10,169 nt of DNA from UBA3210 sp002363635 (GTDB taxonomy: Bacteria; Bacillota_I; Bacilli_A; RFN20; CAG-449): assembly GCA_946641515.1 (NCBI GenBank), contig CAMPBT010000021.1, positions 1 through 10,169 of the forward strand. The letters are read 5' to 3'. Each line of letters starts with the position of its first letter. Position 1 is the first letter of the stretch. Both the position numbers and the translations under genes were made by a program. Below are positions 1 to 6,510 of the stretch, piece by piece. Under the pieces are notes generated by a model that saw nothing but the letters and a program-made list of their open reading frames with translations, was not told where the DNA came from and did not search any database.

Positions 1-1
1 A

Positions 2-424
2 ACACATACATATACAATTACAAATAAAATCCTAGATATGTCGGGTTTAACTAAAGAAGAAATGGTTAAATCGGCTTTGGAAAATAATAAAGAGGATATA
101 TCAGTAATATCTTTAGCTGAAAAATTAGGAATGTTAGGAGTTACCTCTGATATAATACCGCCAATGCTTATTGCGTCAAATAAATTAGGGGTAAATGGTG
201 CAGCTGCTATTCTTGAATGGAAAAAGATATTACAAGATAACGATATTAAATATGCAGCTATGATTCCATCTTCTATCCATGAGTGCCTTATTTGTAAATT
301 TGATACAAAAGAAGAATTAGAAGAGCATTTCAATAATGTCAGTGACTTAGTAAAATTAGTAAATACACAAGAACTTGATCCTGAAGAATGGTTAGGAGAA
401 AAAGCTTATAAATTAATAGCGTAA
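2..424 (+). CDS. DUF5688-family protein, C-terminal part (5' end outside window)
   Basis: The reading frame is open from the left edge with no stop, and the first ATG (position 38) has no Shine-Dalgarno sequence in front of it. I therefore read this as the 3' part of a longer gene, not a 128-aa protein. Counting from that ATG, the stretch ASNKLGVNGAAAIL, then IPSSIHECLI, then VNTQELDPEEWL near the end follow the pattern I remember for DUF5688, an uncharacterised family of Clostridia (xxTNKxxxxGAAxILYPGxL, then ILPSSxHEVxxxP, then VNxxEVxPEExLSDxVY). Known members are about 300 aa, so more than half is missing. The function of the family is unknown. The stop lies 21 bp before the next start, so co-transcription is likely. 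The family call is from memory of the motif and is moderately sure. Confidence 0.72.
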   Translation, partial: THTYTITNKILDMSGLTKEEMVKSALENNKEDISVISLAEKLGMLGVTSDIIPPMLIASNKLGVNGAAAILEWKKILQDNDIKYAAMIPSSIHECLICKFDTKEELEEHFNNVSDLVKLVNTQELDPEEWLGEKAYKLIA

Positions 425-445
425 TATGTGAAAGGAGAATTAAAT

Positions 446-871
446 ATGAGTTGTTATATTGTAAGTGACGAAACAATAAGTGTGCTAGCAAAGGCATTTG
501 TAGATTATGGAGTTGATTATCGAGCTGATAATTATAGTCCACAAAATACAGTAATCATAATGATGAACACGTTAAGAAAAGAGATAGGGCAATCGCTCTT
601 AGAACAAAATTATAAATCATATAACTACAGGTATAGAGAAGAAAACTCTGTACCTGTTTTTAATTATACAGATTTAGAAATTGACGAGGGCTTAGTATAT
701 GGATGTATAAGAGATTTTTGTTATCAAGCAAGTGAAAATCCGGATTGGGAACATTCAGACTGTTATTACTCACTAATGGAATTACAAGAGCAATTATTAA
801 AAAGGCTACTAAGGAAAGCAGGACAAAAAGCACCATACGGTTATAACGGATTTGATTTGTTAGATAACTAA
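446..871 (+). CDS. Conserved-type hypothetical protein, 141 aa
   Basis: The start is set by AAAGGAG at 431-437, 8 nt before the ATG at 446. An in-frame GTG at 428 lies upstream of that ribosome binding site and is not credible. The protein opens MSCYIVSDETISVLAKAFV and is rich in Tyr and Asn (YKSYNYRYREE near residue 60). It has a Cys-containing middle (VYGCIRDFCYQASE), a leucine-rich helix (SLMELQEQLLKRLLRKAG) and the tail APYGYNGF. I recall similar short proteins with the MSCYIVSD opening on Firmicute mobile elements, but know no named domain or function. There is no signal peptide or membrane segment. It sits between the DUF5688-type gene and the ArdC-like gene, but a hairpin separates it from the latter. 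Confidence 0.8.
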   Translation: MSCYIVSDETISVLAKAFVDYGVDYRADNYSPQNTVIIMMNTLRKEIGQSLLEQNYKSYNYRYREENSVPVFNYTDLEIDEGLVYGCIRDFCYQASENPDWEHSDCYYSLMELQEQLLKRLLRKAGQKAPYGYNGFDLLDN

Positions 872-882
872 AAACACAAAGG

Positions 883-911
883 CAACTTGTGGAACTAAGT
901 TCCACAAGTTG
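883..911 (+). other. Perfect 13-bp hairpin against the RBS of the ArdC-like gene
   Basis: The arms CAACTTGTGGAAC (883-895) and GTTCCACAAGTTG (899-911) pair completely around a TAA triloop. One base later comes AAAGGAG (913-919), the ribosome binding site of the gene at 928. No T-run follows, so it does not look like an intrinsic terminator. It could set translation, protect or process the mRNA 5' end, or be a protein-binding palindrome in DNA. It shares its plan with the hairpins at 9519-9544 and 9754-9780. Confidence 0.85.
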
Positions 912-927
912 GAAAGGAGTAATTAGT

Positions 928-1773
928 ATGAAAAAAGAGCAAATGGAAGAGATTGAAGAAAAATTAAAGAAAGGTGTAGAAAGCGTATTTACATCTGATA
1001 ACTATATTAGATACCTAAATATGCTTTCAAACTTTCCTAGATATTCTTACAATAACCAACTATTAATAGCCATGCAAACAAATTATAAAGCTACAATGTG
1101 CCAGAGTTTTAATGCATGGAAAAAATTAGGCAGAAAAATAAAAAAGGGAGAAAAAGGGATACAGATTCTAGCACCTGTACCACACAAAAGAACTGTTAAA
1201 CAAAAAATAACAGATGATGACGGAAATGAAGTTGTTGAAGAAAAAGAAGTTAAATGGATGTCCTTTAGAGTTGTATATACATTTGATGTGTCACAAACAG
1301 AGGGTGAAGAGCTACCGTCAATCATGGCAAAAAAGGAATTGACTGATGATGTGGAAAACTACGAAGAATTGCTAGAAAAATTAGTTACCATTTCTAAAGT
1401 GCCAATTCTGTTTGAAGAAATTACCCATTCAAATGCTAAAGGTTATTATCACATTCAAGACAAAATAATAGTTATCAAAGACGGAATGAGTCAAGCTCAA
1501 ACAATAAAAACAATAATACATGAAATAGCTCACTCAATTTTACATGAAGATTCAGATAAGGATAAGAAAACAAAAGAGGTAGAGGCTGAAAGTGTTGCAT
1601 ATATAGTTTGTAATCATTTAGGAATTGATACATCTGATTATAGCTTTGGTTATGTTGCAGGTTGGTCTAGTAATAGAAACCATGAGGAATTAGATAAATC
1701 TTTATCTTTGATTTCTAAGACAGCAAAAGATATTATCTCGCAAATTGAAAGTAAAGAAACAGAAGCTGAATAA
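928..1773 (+). CDS. ArdC/LtrC-like antirestriction protein: ssDNA-binding domain plus HExxH metallopeptidase domain
   Basis: The 281-aa protein has two parts. Residues about 5-120 match the ArdC N-terminal ssDNA-binding domain: FPRYSYNNQLLIAMQ at 36-50, then FNAWKKLGRKIKKGEKGIQI at 61-80. Residues about 140-250 form an ImmA/IrrE-like zinc metallopeptidase domain with HEIAH at 198-202 and a Glu cluster EVEAESVAY at 217-225 that would supply the third zinc ligand. ArdC-type proteins bind single-stranded DNA entering by conjugation and shield it from restriction. LtrC-like relatives sit on Gram-positive conjugative plasmids. All catalytic residues are present, so it should be active in the cytoplasm. 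The start at ATG 928 follows AAAGGAG by 8 nt. An in-frame GTG at 889 lies inside the upstream hairpin and was rejected. The family is sure; the biological target is inferred. Confidence 0.92.
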   Translation: MKKEQMEEIEEKLKKGVESVFTSDNYIRYLNMLSNFPRYSYNNQLLIAMQTNYKATMCQSFNAWKKLGRKIKKGEKGIQILAPVPHKRTVKQKITDDDGNEVVEEKEVKWMSFRVVYTFDVSQTEGEELPSIMAKKELTDDVENYEELLEKLVTISKVPILFEEITHSNAKGYYHIQDKIIVIKDGMSQAQTIKTIIHEIAHSILHEDSDKDKKTKEVEAESVAYIVCNHLGIDTSDYSFGYVAGWSSNRNHEELDKSLSLISKTAKDIISQIESKETEAE

Positions 1774-1796
1774 TAAAAGAGAAAGGAGCAAGTAAA

Positions 1797-2873
1797 ATGC
1801 GAAGAATAGGAATTATTTCAAAGGTAGGTTTTGCAAATTTAGAGTTGCGACAAATTGATAACGACAAATACGAGTTTGCAAAGTGGTGGAAGGGAGCTGA
1901 TGGAAAAGAGAAATCTAGCAAGGGTTTCATAATCAGTGCCACAGCTTATGAGGAATTAAAAAAGAACATAGACGAAGAAGATGTTGTTCTAGAAACTAAT
2001 GAGAATGGCGAAGAATTAAAGTGGTCTTATATGGATCGCCTTAACAATGGACTTATGAAATATGAGTTGCGATATTGGAAAGATGGGAACGATTTAAACA
2101 ATGGACTTACATTCTTACCAGTAGAGAAAGAAAAGCTAAAAGAAATATTAGCAAATCCATTAGACGAAGAAATTGAGGTTGAACAACCAAAGATAGAAGA
2201 AAAACCAAAGCCCGAAGAACAGCCACTTGAAGAAGAGCAACCAAAGACAGAGGAACAACCAAAGGCAAATGAAGAATTTAACGTCATAGATGTACTTGTT
2301 ACTGTTCCGGAATCAGACATAAATTTTAAGACCGCTTTGGAAAAGGCAACTATGACACAAGTAAATTTAGCAATTATACGATTAAAAGCAAGAAAGGGTA
2401 ATCATAAGACTAAGCTTAAAATCTTAAATGACAAACTAAAGAAGAAAAATGTTACTGCTCCTAAGCCAAAGACAGTTTCTGATACTAAGACAAAATCTAA
2501 GTCTGTGTCAGCAAAACCTAAAGATGTGAAAAAACTAGATGAAAGTAAACGAATTAAATTAGAGCCTTATCAAGCTACAGGAAATCATACATATGAAGAA
2601 TGTGAAAAAAAGCTAACAACAGATTACGAAGATGAAGATAGTAGATACTGTATTGAGAAATTAAAAGAAAAATGCAAAGAAGATGGCGATTTCAGAAATA
2701 ATGTAATGCGAGAAGATAAGTCTTTTGAGGGAGCATTTGAGTACATGGCTAAATGTGCAAAAAATGGTTATTGTTACAAAAGAGGTAATGCAAGTTATAT
2801 TCCAAGAGAATTAGGATTTAAATTAATGGTTGATTATTTCAATGGAAAGGAGAAAAAGAAGAATGACAAGTAA
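1797..2873 (+). CDS. PcfK/AcrIIA9-like protein (putative Cas9-inhibitor family C-terminal domain)
   Basis: This 358-aa protein starts at ATG 1797, 8 nt after AAAGGAG. Three parts are visible. An N-terminal domain (about 1-120) is rich in Trp and Tyr and is not recognised. A low-complexity linker (about 128-160 Glu/Pro-rich; 198-255 Lys/Ser/Thr-rich) follows. The C-terminal domain (about 265-350) resembles the PcfK family that includes the anti-CRISPR AcrIIA9: a charged helix, DFRNNVMREDKSFEGAFEYM, a Cys/Gly-containing turn, then ELGFKLMVDYF. AcrIIA9 proteins inhibit type II-A Cas9; PcfK is encoded next to PcfJ on enterococcal conjugative plasmids, as it is here. Stand-alone AcrIIA9/PcfK proteins are much shorter, so this is an extended form. 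The family call rests on motif memory plus the PcfJ neighbour. Anti-CRISPR activity is not shown by sequence alone. Confidence 0.72.
   Translation: MRRIGIISKVGFANLELRQIDNDKYEFAKWWKGADGKEKSSKGFIISATAYEELKKNIDEEDVVLETNENGEELKWSYMDRLNNGLMKYELRYWKDGNDLNNGLTFLPVEKEKLKEILANPLDEEIEVEQPKIEEKPKPEEQPLEEEQPKTEEQPKANEEFNVIDVLVTVPESDINFKTALEKATMTQVNLAIIRLKARKGNHKTKLKILNDKLKKKNVTAPKPKTVSDTKTKSKSVSAKPKDVKKLDESKRIKLEPYQATGNHTYEECEKKLTTDYEDEDSRYCIEKLKEKCKEDGDFRNNVMREDKSFEGAFEYMAKCAKNGYCYKRGNASYIPRELGFKLMVDYFNGKEKKKNDK
2178..2267 (+). repeat. Imperfect Glu-Pro repeat inside the PcfK/AcrIIA9-like gene
   Basis: Residues 128-157 repeat a short unit of the type EEQPK: VEQPKI, EEKPKP, EEQPLE, EEQPKT, EEQPKA. The DNA keeps the gaa-caa-cca core in most units. 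It encodes a disordered, acidic, proline-rich tether between the N- and C-terminal domains. Such tracts vary in copy number by slippage. Confidence 0.75.
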
Positions 2874-4374
2874 AAAGAAAACTGAATTAATAGATAAGTA
2901 TATGCCATTAGCAAGACCTATTGGCAAGATCAGAATGGACTATGTTAAGAAAAACATAGTCCCTTTTTTAATTGTAAAAGATGATAGGAAAACAGGTTAC
3001 TGTACATTTTGCGAACAAGAAATGGAAATGCCTAAAACAAAGCATAATCAAGAATGTAATTGTCCTAAATGTAATCATAAGGTACAAGTAATTCATTCCT
3101 GGAGAAGACAGCTTTCAACTTTAATTAGAACAGAATGGTATGCTTTCCCTCAAGTAATAGATGAAGATACCGTAATGTTAAGATACATATTAACAGATTG
3201 TTTTTACGATAAAGTAGTTATTGAAGAAAGAGCAAGACAAATAATAGACCTTAAGGCTGAAAAAACATATGAGTTTGAAAAAAATAGGAATAGCCAAGAA
3301 TATTTAATGCAAAGAAAAAACTATTTTAGAATTCCTACTTTCTATATGGGCAATCATTATTATTGTGGTTGTGCTGATGAAATCAAGCCATACTTTTTCT
3401 CAGAATTAGGCAAACTAAGAGATGCAAAATACAATGAAAAATTAATTAAATCGAAGTACTCATATGAAACTGAAATTAAAACAAATATTATTCATATATA
3501 CAGTAAAATAGGTCTGCTTGAAAAACTAAATAAAGTAAATCTAGCTGATAAATTAAATCCAGCTGTAATAGGTTTTAGGTTTGATAGAACACAGTCTGAA
3601 CTGACAAAAATGTTGTTACTAAATAAAAACACATTAAATATTCTAAAGAAATATCCTAGTAATAAATCTCTTAAGTGGTTACAGATAAATCCAAATTGCA
3701 CTGAAGAAAATTTTATTAAAGCAAAAATAATTGATTACAATTTTGATAATGAAGCCTATTTACGCACTATTGGAATTACAATTAATCAGCTCTATAAATA
3801 CGCAATTAAACAAAATGAAAACTTGCAGGATGATAATTTCTTTGTTGATTATAAGGATTATGTAAGAAATCTAATAGATTTAGATTATAAATTAGATAAA
3901 AGTTATCTATTCCCAAAAGATTTTAGAAAAGAAAAGAATAGAGTGACATTGGAATATATTCACAAACATTCAAATGGTGAAGAAGATAAAAAGAAAAGCC
4001 TTATTATTAAAAAGATTTCTGAATTAATAAAGGGTAATAACCAATTAAATAATTGGATTCAAGGAGAAAAAGGTCTTCAAATCTATGTTCCGGAATCTGT
4101 AGATGATTTAAAATTGGAAGGGAAAAGATTACATAATTGCATAGGAACATATTGCGATAGAATTGCTAATAAGAAAACATTAGTATTTTTTGTAAGAAAG
4201 TTATCTGATCCCGATAAAGAATATGTTGCATTTGAATACGATTCAAGCGGTCAAGTAGTACAAATTAGAGAAAATAGAAATGCAAATTGCAATAATTCTG
4301 ATGTAATTAGTTTTGTTAAGACGTTCTGTTCTATGTTGAATAATATAAATGTTTACAAATTAATCGCAGCATAA
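2863..4374 (+). CDS. PcfJ-family protein with N-terminal zinc-ribbon-like motif
   Basis: The start is ATG 2863, 10 nt after AAAGGAG (2846-2852). The gene overlaps the preceding one by 11 bp, so the two are probably translationally coupled. An upstream in-frame ATG at 2830 has no ribosome binding site. The protein is 503 aa. Near the N-terminus are CTFC (47-50) and CNCPKC (65-70), a likely zinc-binding site. The middle is helical and poorly characterised. Residues about 395-490 carry the PcfJ core, with GLQIYVPESVDDLKLEGKRL leading into HNCIGTY (424-430), then FFVRK, YVAFEYD and VVQIRENRNANC. PcfJ proteins are encoded on Gram-positive conjugative plasmids, phages and integrative elements; their biochemical role is not established. 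The pairing with a PcfK-like gene directly upstream matches the known family context. Confidence 0.9.
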   Translation: MTSKKKTELIDKYMPLARPIGKIRMDYVKKNIVPFLIVKDDRKTGYCTFCEQEMEMPKTKHNQECNCPKCNHKVQVIHSWRRQLSTLIRTEWYAFPQVIDEDTVMLRYILTDCFYDKVVIEERARQIIDLKAEKTYEFEKNRNSQEYLMQRKNYFRIPTFYMGNHYYCGCADEIKPYFFSELGKLRDAKYNEKLIKSKYSYETEIKTNIIHIYSKIGLLEKLNKVNLADKLNPAVIGFRFDRTQSELTKMLLLNKNTLNILKKYPSNKSLKWLQINPNCTEENFIKAKIIDYNFDNEAYLRTIGITINQLYKYAIKQNENLQDDNFFVDYKDYVRNLIDLDYKLDKSYLFPKDFRKEKNRVTLEYIHKHSNGEEDKKKSLIIKKISELIKGNNQLNNWIQGEKGLQIYVPESVDDLKLEGKRLHNCIGTYCDRIANKKTLVFFVRKLSDPDKEYVAFEYDSSGQVVQIRENRNANCNNSDVISFVKTFCSMLNNINVYKLIAA

Positions 4375-4392
4375 ATGAAAGGTGGTGATTAT

Positions 4393-4548
4393 ATGAATTA
4401 CAATACAACTTATAGAATTCAAGACGAACATGAGATATATGAATTTAGTTCACAATTGCGAAGAGAAGAAGTAATTGGAATATTGAATGGAGTATATGGT
4501 ATAAATAATTATAGAATTATTGAAGAAATAAAAATATATGATATGTGA
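4393..4548 (+). CDS. Small hypothetical protein, 51 aa
   Basis: ATG 4393 is preceded by AAAGGTGG at 4378-4385 with 7 nt spacing, and the gene begins 18 bp after the PcfJ stop. The product opens MNYNTTYRIQDEHEIYEF and ends IIEEIKIYDM. It mixes alternating beta-like segments with one short helix, and has no Cys, signal peptide or membrane segment. I do not recognise it. The good ribosome binding site, the tight spacing and the start of the next gene 11 bp downstream support real coding despite its size. Confidence 0.72.
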   Translation: MNYNTTYRIQDEHEIYEFSSQLRREEVIGILNGVYGINNYRIIEEIKIYDM

Positions 4549-4559
4549 GGAGTGAATTA

Positions 4560-4775
4560 ATGAACAATACAAGAAGAAAGAAAATACAACAGGCATTGTT
4601 GCTAATTAATCAAGTAAGCTCAATGTTAGAGAATGTCTTAGAAGAGGAAGAAGAAGCTTATAATAATATACCCGAAAATTTACAAGATTCTAGTAATTCT
4701 CAAGAAGTAATTGACGATATAAGTGAGGCTATAGGTAGTTTAGAAGATATTGTCATGTTACTTGAAGAACTATAA
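4560..4775 (+). CDS. Small acidic helical protein, 71 aa
   Basis: The start is ATG 4560, 7 nt after GAGGAG (4547-4552). A GTG at 4545 overlaps that ribosome binding site and was rejected. The protein is nearly all helix. It opens with a basic head (MNNTRRKKIQQA), followed by a heptad-like stretch with the run EEEEEAYNNIPENLQDS in the middle, and closes with a second Leu/Ile-rich helix (AIGSLEDIVMLLEEL). The layout suggests a two-helix hairpin or small coiled coil that could oligomerise. I remember similar proteins, with an EAxxNxPExLQ signature between two helices, from Firmicute phages and plasmids, always hypothetical. No function can be assigned. Confidence 0.8.
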   Translation: MNNTRRKKIQQALLLINQVSSMLENVLEEEEEAYNNIPENLQDSSNSQEVIDDISEAIGSLEDIVMLLEEL

Positions 4776-4789
4776 AGGTGGTGAATTAA

Positions 4790-4942
4790 ATGGAAAAACT
4801 ATATACAATTTCTCAAGATAGCAAAAGTGGAGCATGGTATTGCCACAAAAAAGGATATCCTAACATCCCTGTATTTGGGAGCATTGGAGATAAAAAGAAA
4901 GCACAAGAGGTATGCAGGATACGTAACAATCGAGGTAAATAG
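4790..4942 (+). CDS. Small hypothetical protein, 50 aa (WYCH...PVFGSIGDKKKA type)
   Basis: ATG 4790 follows a strong AAAGGTGG (4774-4781). The 50-aa product has the pattern AWYCHKKGYPNIPVFGSIGD followed by KKKAQEVC. One Cys and one His lie in WYCH and a second Cys in EVCRIRNN, so weak metal binding is possible but not demonstrated. The C-terminus is basic. Proteins of this pattern recur as short hypotheticals on Firmicute mobile elements, as far as I remember. The stop is 2 bp before the next ATG, so the two genes are almost certainly co-translated. Confidence 0.78.
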   Translation: MEKLYTISQDSKSGAWYCHKKGYPNIPVFGSIGDKKKAQEVCRIRNNRGK

Positions 4943-4944
4943 AT

Positions 4945-5220
4945 ATGAGAAAAGATATAACAAACATTGTAAATAAGATTGCAGAAAAAGGAGGTCTTGA
5001 TTTTGAACTAATCAAATGCCATGAGTTAATTTTAAATTTTTGCAAGACAACTAAGACAAGACCATCAAAAAATACTTACGACCTTAATAATGGTGTACTC
5101 GTTATTAATGGTATAACGATTGGAAGAGTTGAGCCATTACATAAAGTGCCATTTGATGAAGAAGTTTACTATTTAGTAGGAAAAATTTTAGCAAGGGGTG
5201 AATTAAATAAAGTGAGGTAA
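4945..5220 (+). CDS. Hypothetical protein, 91 aa
   Basis: ATG 4945 starts 2 bp after the previous stop, with GAGG at 4932-4935 as a modest ribosome binding site. The N-terminal half is helical (IVNKIAEKGGLDFELIKCHE). The second half looks beta-rich: NGVLVINGITIGRVEPL, then EEVYYLVGKILARGEL. There is no membrane segment or signal peptide. I do not recognise the family. Its 3' end (5194-5207, AGGGGTGAATTAAA) resembles the leader AAAGGTGGTGAATTAAATG that precedes the gene at 4790, so the coding end may have been extended across an old gene junction. The next ATG is 6 bp past the stop. Confidence 0.72.
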   Translation: MRKDITNIVNKIAEKGGLDFELIKCHELILNFCKTTKTRPSKNTYDLNNGVLVINGITIGRVEPLHKVPFDEEVYYLVGKILARGELNKVR

Positions 5221-5225
5221 ACAAT

Positions 5226-5405
5226 ATGAAAAAATCAGAGATAACAAAAATTGAAAGGCACTATTACGAAAATAAAAATCACACAGTTAGAGATGAATTT
5301 AAAATATATAGTGGTACTTTTTACGAGATTAAAACAAAATCACAGTTAAATAAAGGCGAAAAAGAATTTTATAAGGACAATGGGAAACAAGTGTTTCACT
5401 TTTAA
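5226..5405 (+). CDS. Small basic hypothetical protein, 59 aa
   Basis: ATG 5226 is preceded by GAGGT (5214-5218), which overlaps the end of the upstream gene. The 59-aa product is rich in Lys and Tyr (ERHYYENKNHTV, IYSGTFYEIKTKSQ, KEFYKDNGKQVFHF) and looks like a small beta-sheet protein. No domain is recognised. It closes the run of five tiny genes that follows the PcfJ gene. After its stop come 53 bp of non-coding sequence containing a hairpin. Confidence 0.7.
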   Translation: MKKSEITKIERHYYENKNHTVRDEFKIYSGTFYEIKTKSQLNKGEKEFYKDNGKQVFHF

Positions 5406-5431
5406 TAATTTAGATACCAAGAAAAGAAAGG

Positions 5432-5444
5432 CGACCAACGGTCG
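5432..5444 (+). other. Short GC-rich hairpin before the acidic-protein gene
   Basis: CGACC (5432-5436) and GGTCG (5440-5444) pair around an AAC triloop. AAAGG stands immediately on the left and AAAAGG on the right, the latter being the ribosome binding site for ATG 5459. Like the hairpin at 883-911, it sits directly upstream of a Shine-Dalgarno sequence and has no T-run. Confidence 0.55.
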
Positions 5445-5458
5445 AAAAGGTGTGAGTT

Positions 5459-6451
5459 ATGTTAAAATGTAAACTTTTTGAAAGTTCAGGAAGAAAAGTA
5501 AAAGATTATTTATTTTCTAATTTTGAAGAACTTTATTTTGATTTATTAGATGATGGAATTATTGATAATTTAGATGAAGAGCCAATAATTTCATGTTTAT
5601 TAGATGAAAATGAAATTGACCGAAACTTATGGAATGAATATCTAAACAATTTGACAATCAACGAAACGGATACAGATTATTTAAACGATTTCAATAACTT
5701 TTTAAAAAGTCAAAATAAAACTAAAACAATAGACCAACTCACAGATCAAGATTATTATAACATCATAGAAGATAATTTATATTGTTATCGACTTGAATAT
5801 TATTATATGTTTGTTGGTGCATATCCAGAAGTATTTTATAAAATTAACGATTTTATAATAAAGTTTTTTAACGAATCAGGCGAAAACATAATAGAACAAT
5901 TAATTTTTGTTAATTGTGATTATTTAAATAAACTAGATTATAGAAGAAAAGAAATATTTTTTAAACTATTTAACGAATATATGGCTGAATGTAATTATTC
6001 TTTAGATAGGATTTTAAAAATTTTAAAAGTCACTAAAAATAAAATGATTAATACAGACGATAATACATTTATTTATTTAAATGATGGTGACTGGTGCTAT
6101 CAATATTTAAGTTTTGAAGAATTCCAAAAATTAGAAGTAAATAACGATGACCTTGGTATTTGGGTTGAAGGTGCTTATTTTATAGAAGGTAGTATTGAGG
6201 ACGTTAAGTATAATAATACGCCTATTATAACTTTTATAGAAGATTCTGAAAATGTTAAGTATATTGACGCAGTTATAGAAAATAAAATAACTGAAAAAGA
6301 GCCATTTGATGCAAGTTATTATTTAGAAGATAATAAAGATGCTTATGAATGGACTTTATTATATGAAGAATATTTAAACAATATAGAAGATACTCTAAGC
6401 GATTATCAAGACATTGATTTTGATATTAGTAAAATTTTAGACATTCTTTAA
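5459..6451 (+). CDS. Strongly acidic hypothetical protein, 330 aa
   Basis: ATG 5459 follows AAAAGG/GTGAG. By hand count the protein has about 71 Asp/Glu against about 29 Lys/Arg, a net charge near -42, and is unusually rich in Asn, Tyr and Ile. Acidic residues are spread over the whole length (for example DLLDDGIIDNLDEEP near 28 and DTLSDYQDIDFD near 311). A central part holds NDGDWCYQYLSFEEF and GIWVEGAYF. There is no signal peptide, membrane segment or catalytic motif that I recognise. Its codons are more AT-rich than those of its neighbours and non-coding hairpin sequences flank it on both sides, which suggests a separately acquired cassette. The charge would suit a DNA-mimic inhibitor, but that is inference only; it has no visible ArdA or Ocr signature. 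Confidence 0.85.
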   Translation: MLKCKLFESSGRKVKDYLFSNFEELYFDLLDDGIIDNLDEEPIISCLLDENEIDRNLWNEYLNNLTINETDTDYLNDFNNFLKSQNKTKTIDQLTDQDYYNIIEDNLYCYRLEYYYMFVGAYPEVFYKINDFIIKFFNESGENIIEQLIFVNCDYLNKLDYRRKEIFFKLFNEYMAECNYSLDRILKILKVTKNKMINTDDNTFIYLNDGDWCYQYLSFEEFQKLEVNNDDLGIWVEGAYFIEGSIEDVKYNNTPIITFIEDSENVKYIDAVIENKITEKEPFDASYYLEDNKDAYEWTLLYEEYLNNIEDTLSDYQDIDFDISKILDIL

Positions 6452-6458
6452 AACTTAT

Positions 6459-6485
6459 GGCCCTGTATCATCCAGGGTCTTATTT
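6459..6485 (+). terminator. Hairpin, possible weak intrinsic terminator
   Basis: GGCCCTG (6459-6465) pairs with CAGGGTC (6473-6479), including one G-U pair, around a 7-nt loop. The trailing TTATTT is a poor T-run, so termination would be partial. It lies 8 bp after the acidic-protein stop and before the ribosome binding site (GCGAGG, 6496-6501) of the next gene. It could equally be an mRNA processing or stability hairpin. Confidence 0.5.
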
Positions 6486-6510
6486 AAAATAGAAAGCGAG
6501 GTAACAAAAA

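Noticed and set aside
428..445. In-frame GTG as start of the 141-aa gene
   Set aside because: It lies upstream of and partly at the AAAGGAG ribosome binding site that serves ATG 446.
889..927. In-frame GTG as start of the ArdC-like gene
   Set aside because: The codons would run through the hairpin and the ribosome binding site; ATG 928 has ideal spacing and starts the family homology.
2027..2320. Minus-strand Ser/Phe/Gly-rich frame
   Set aside because: It is the antisense of the EEQPK repeat region; low complexity, no ribosome binding site, fully inside a convincing + strand gene.
2830..2862. Upstream ATG of the PcfJ-family gene
   Set aside because: No ribosome binding site in front; it would lengthen the overlap with the previous gene. 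ATG 2863 has AAAGGAG at good distance.
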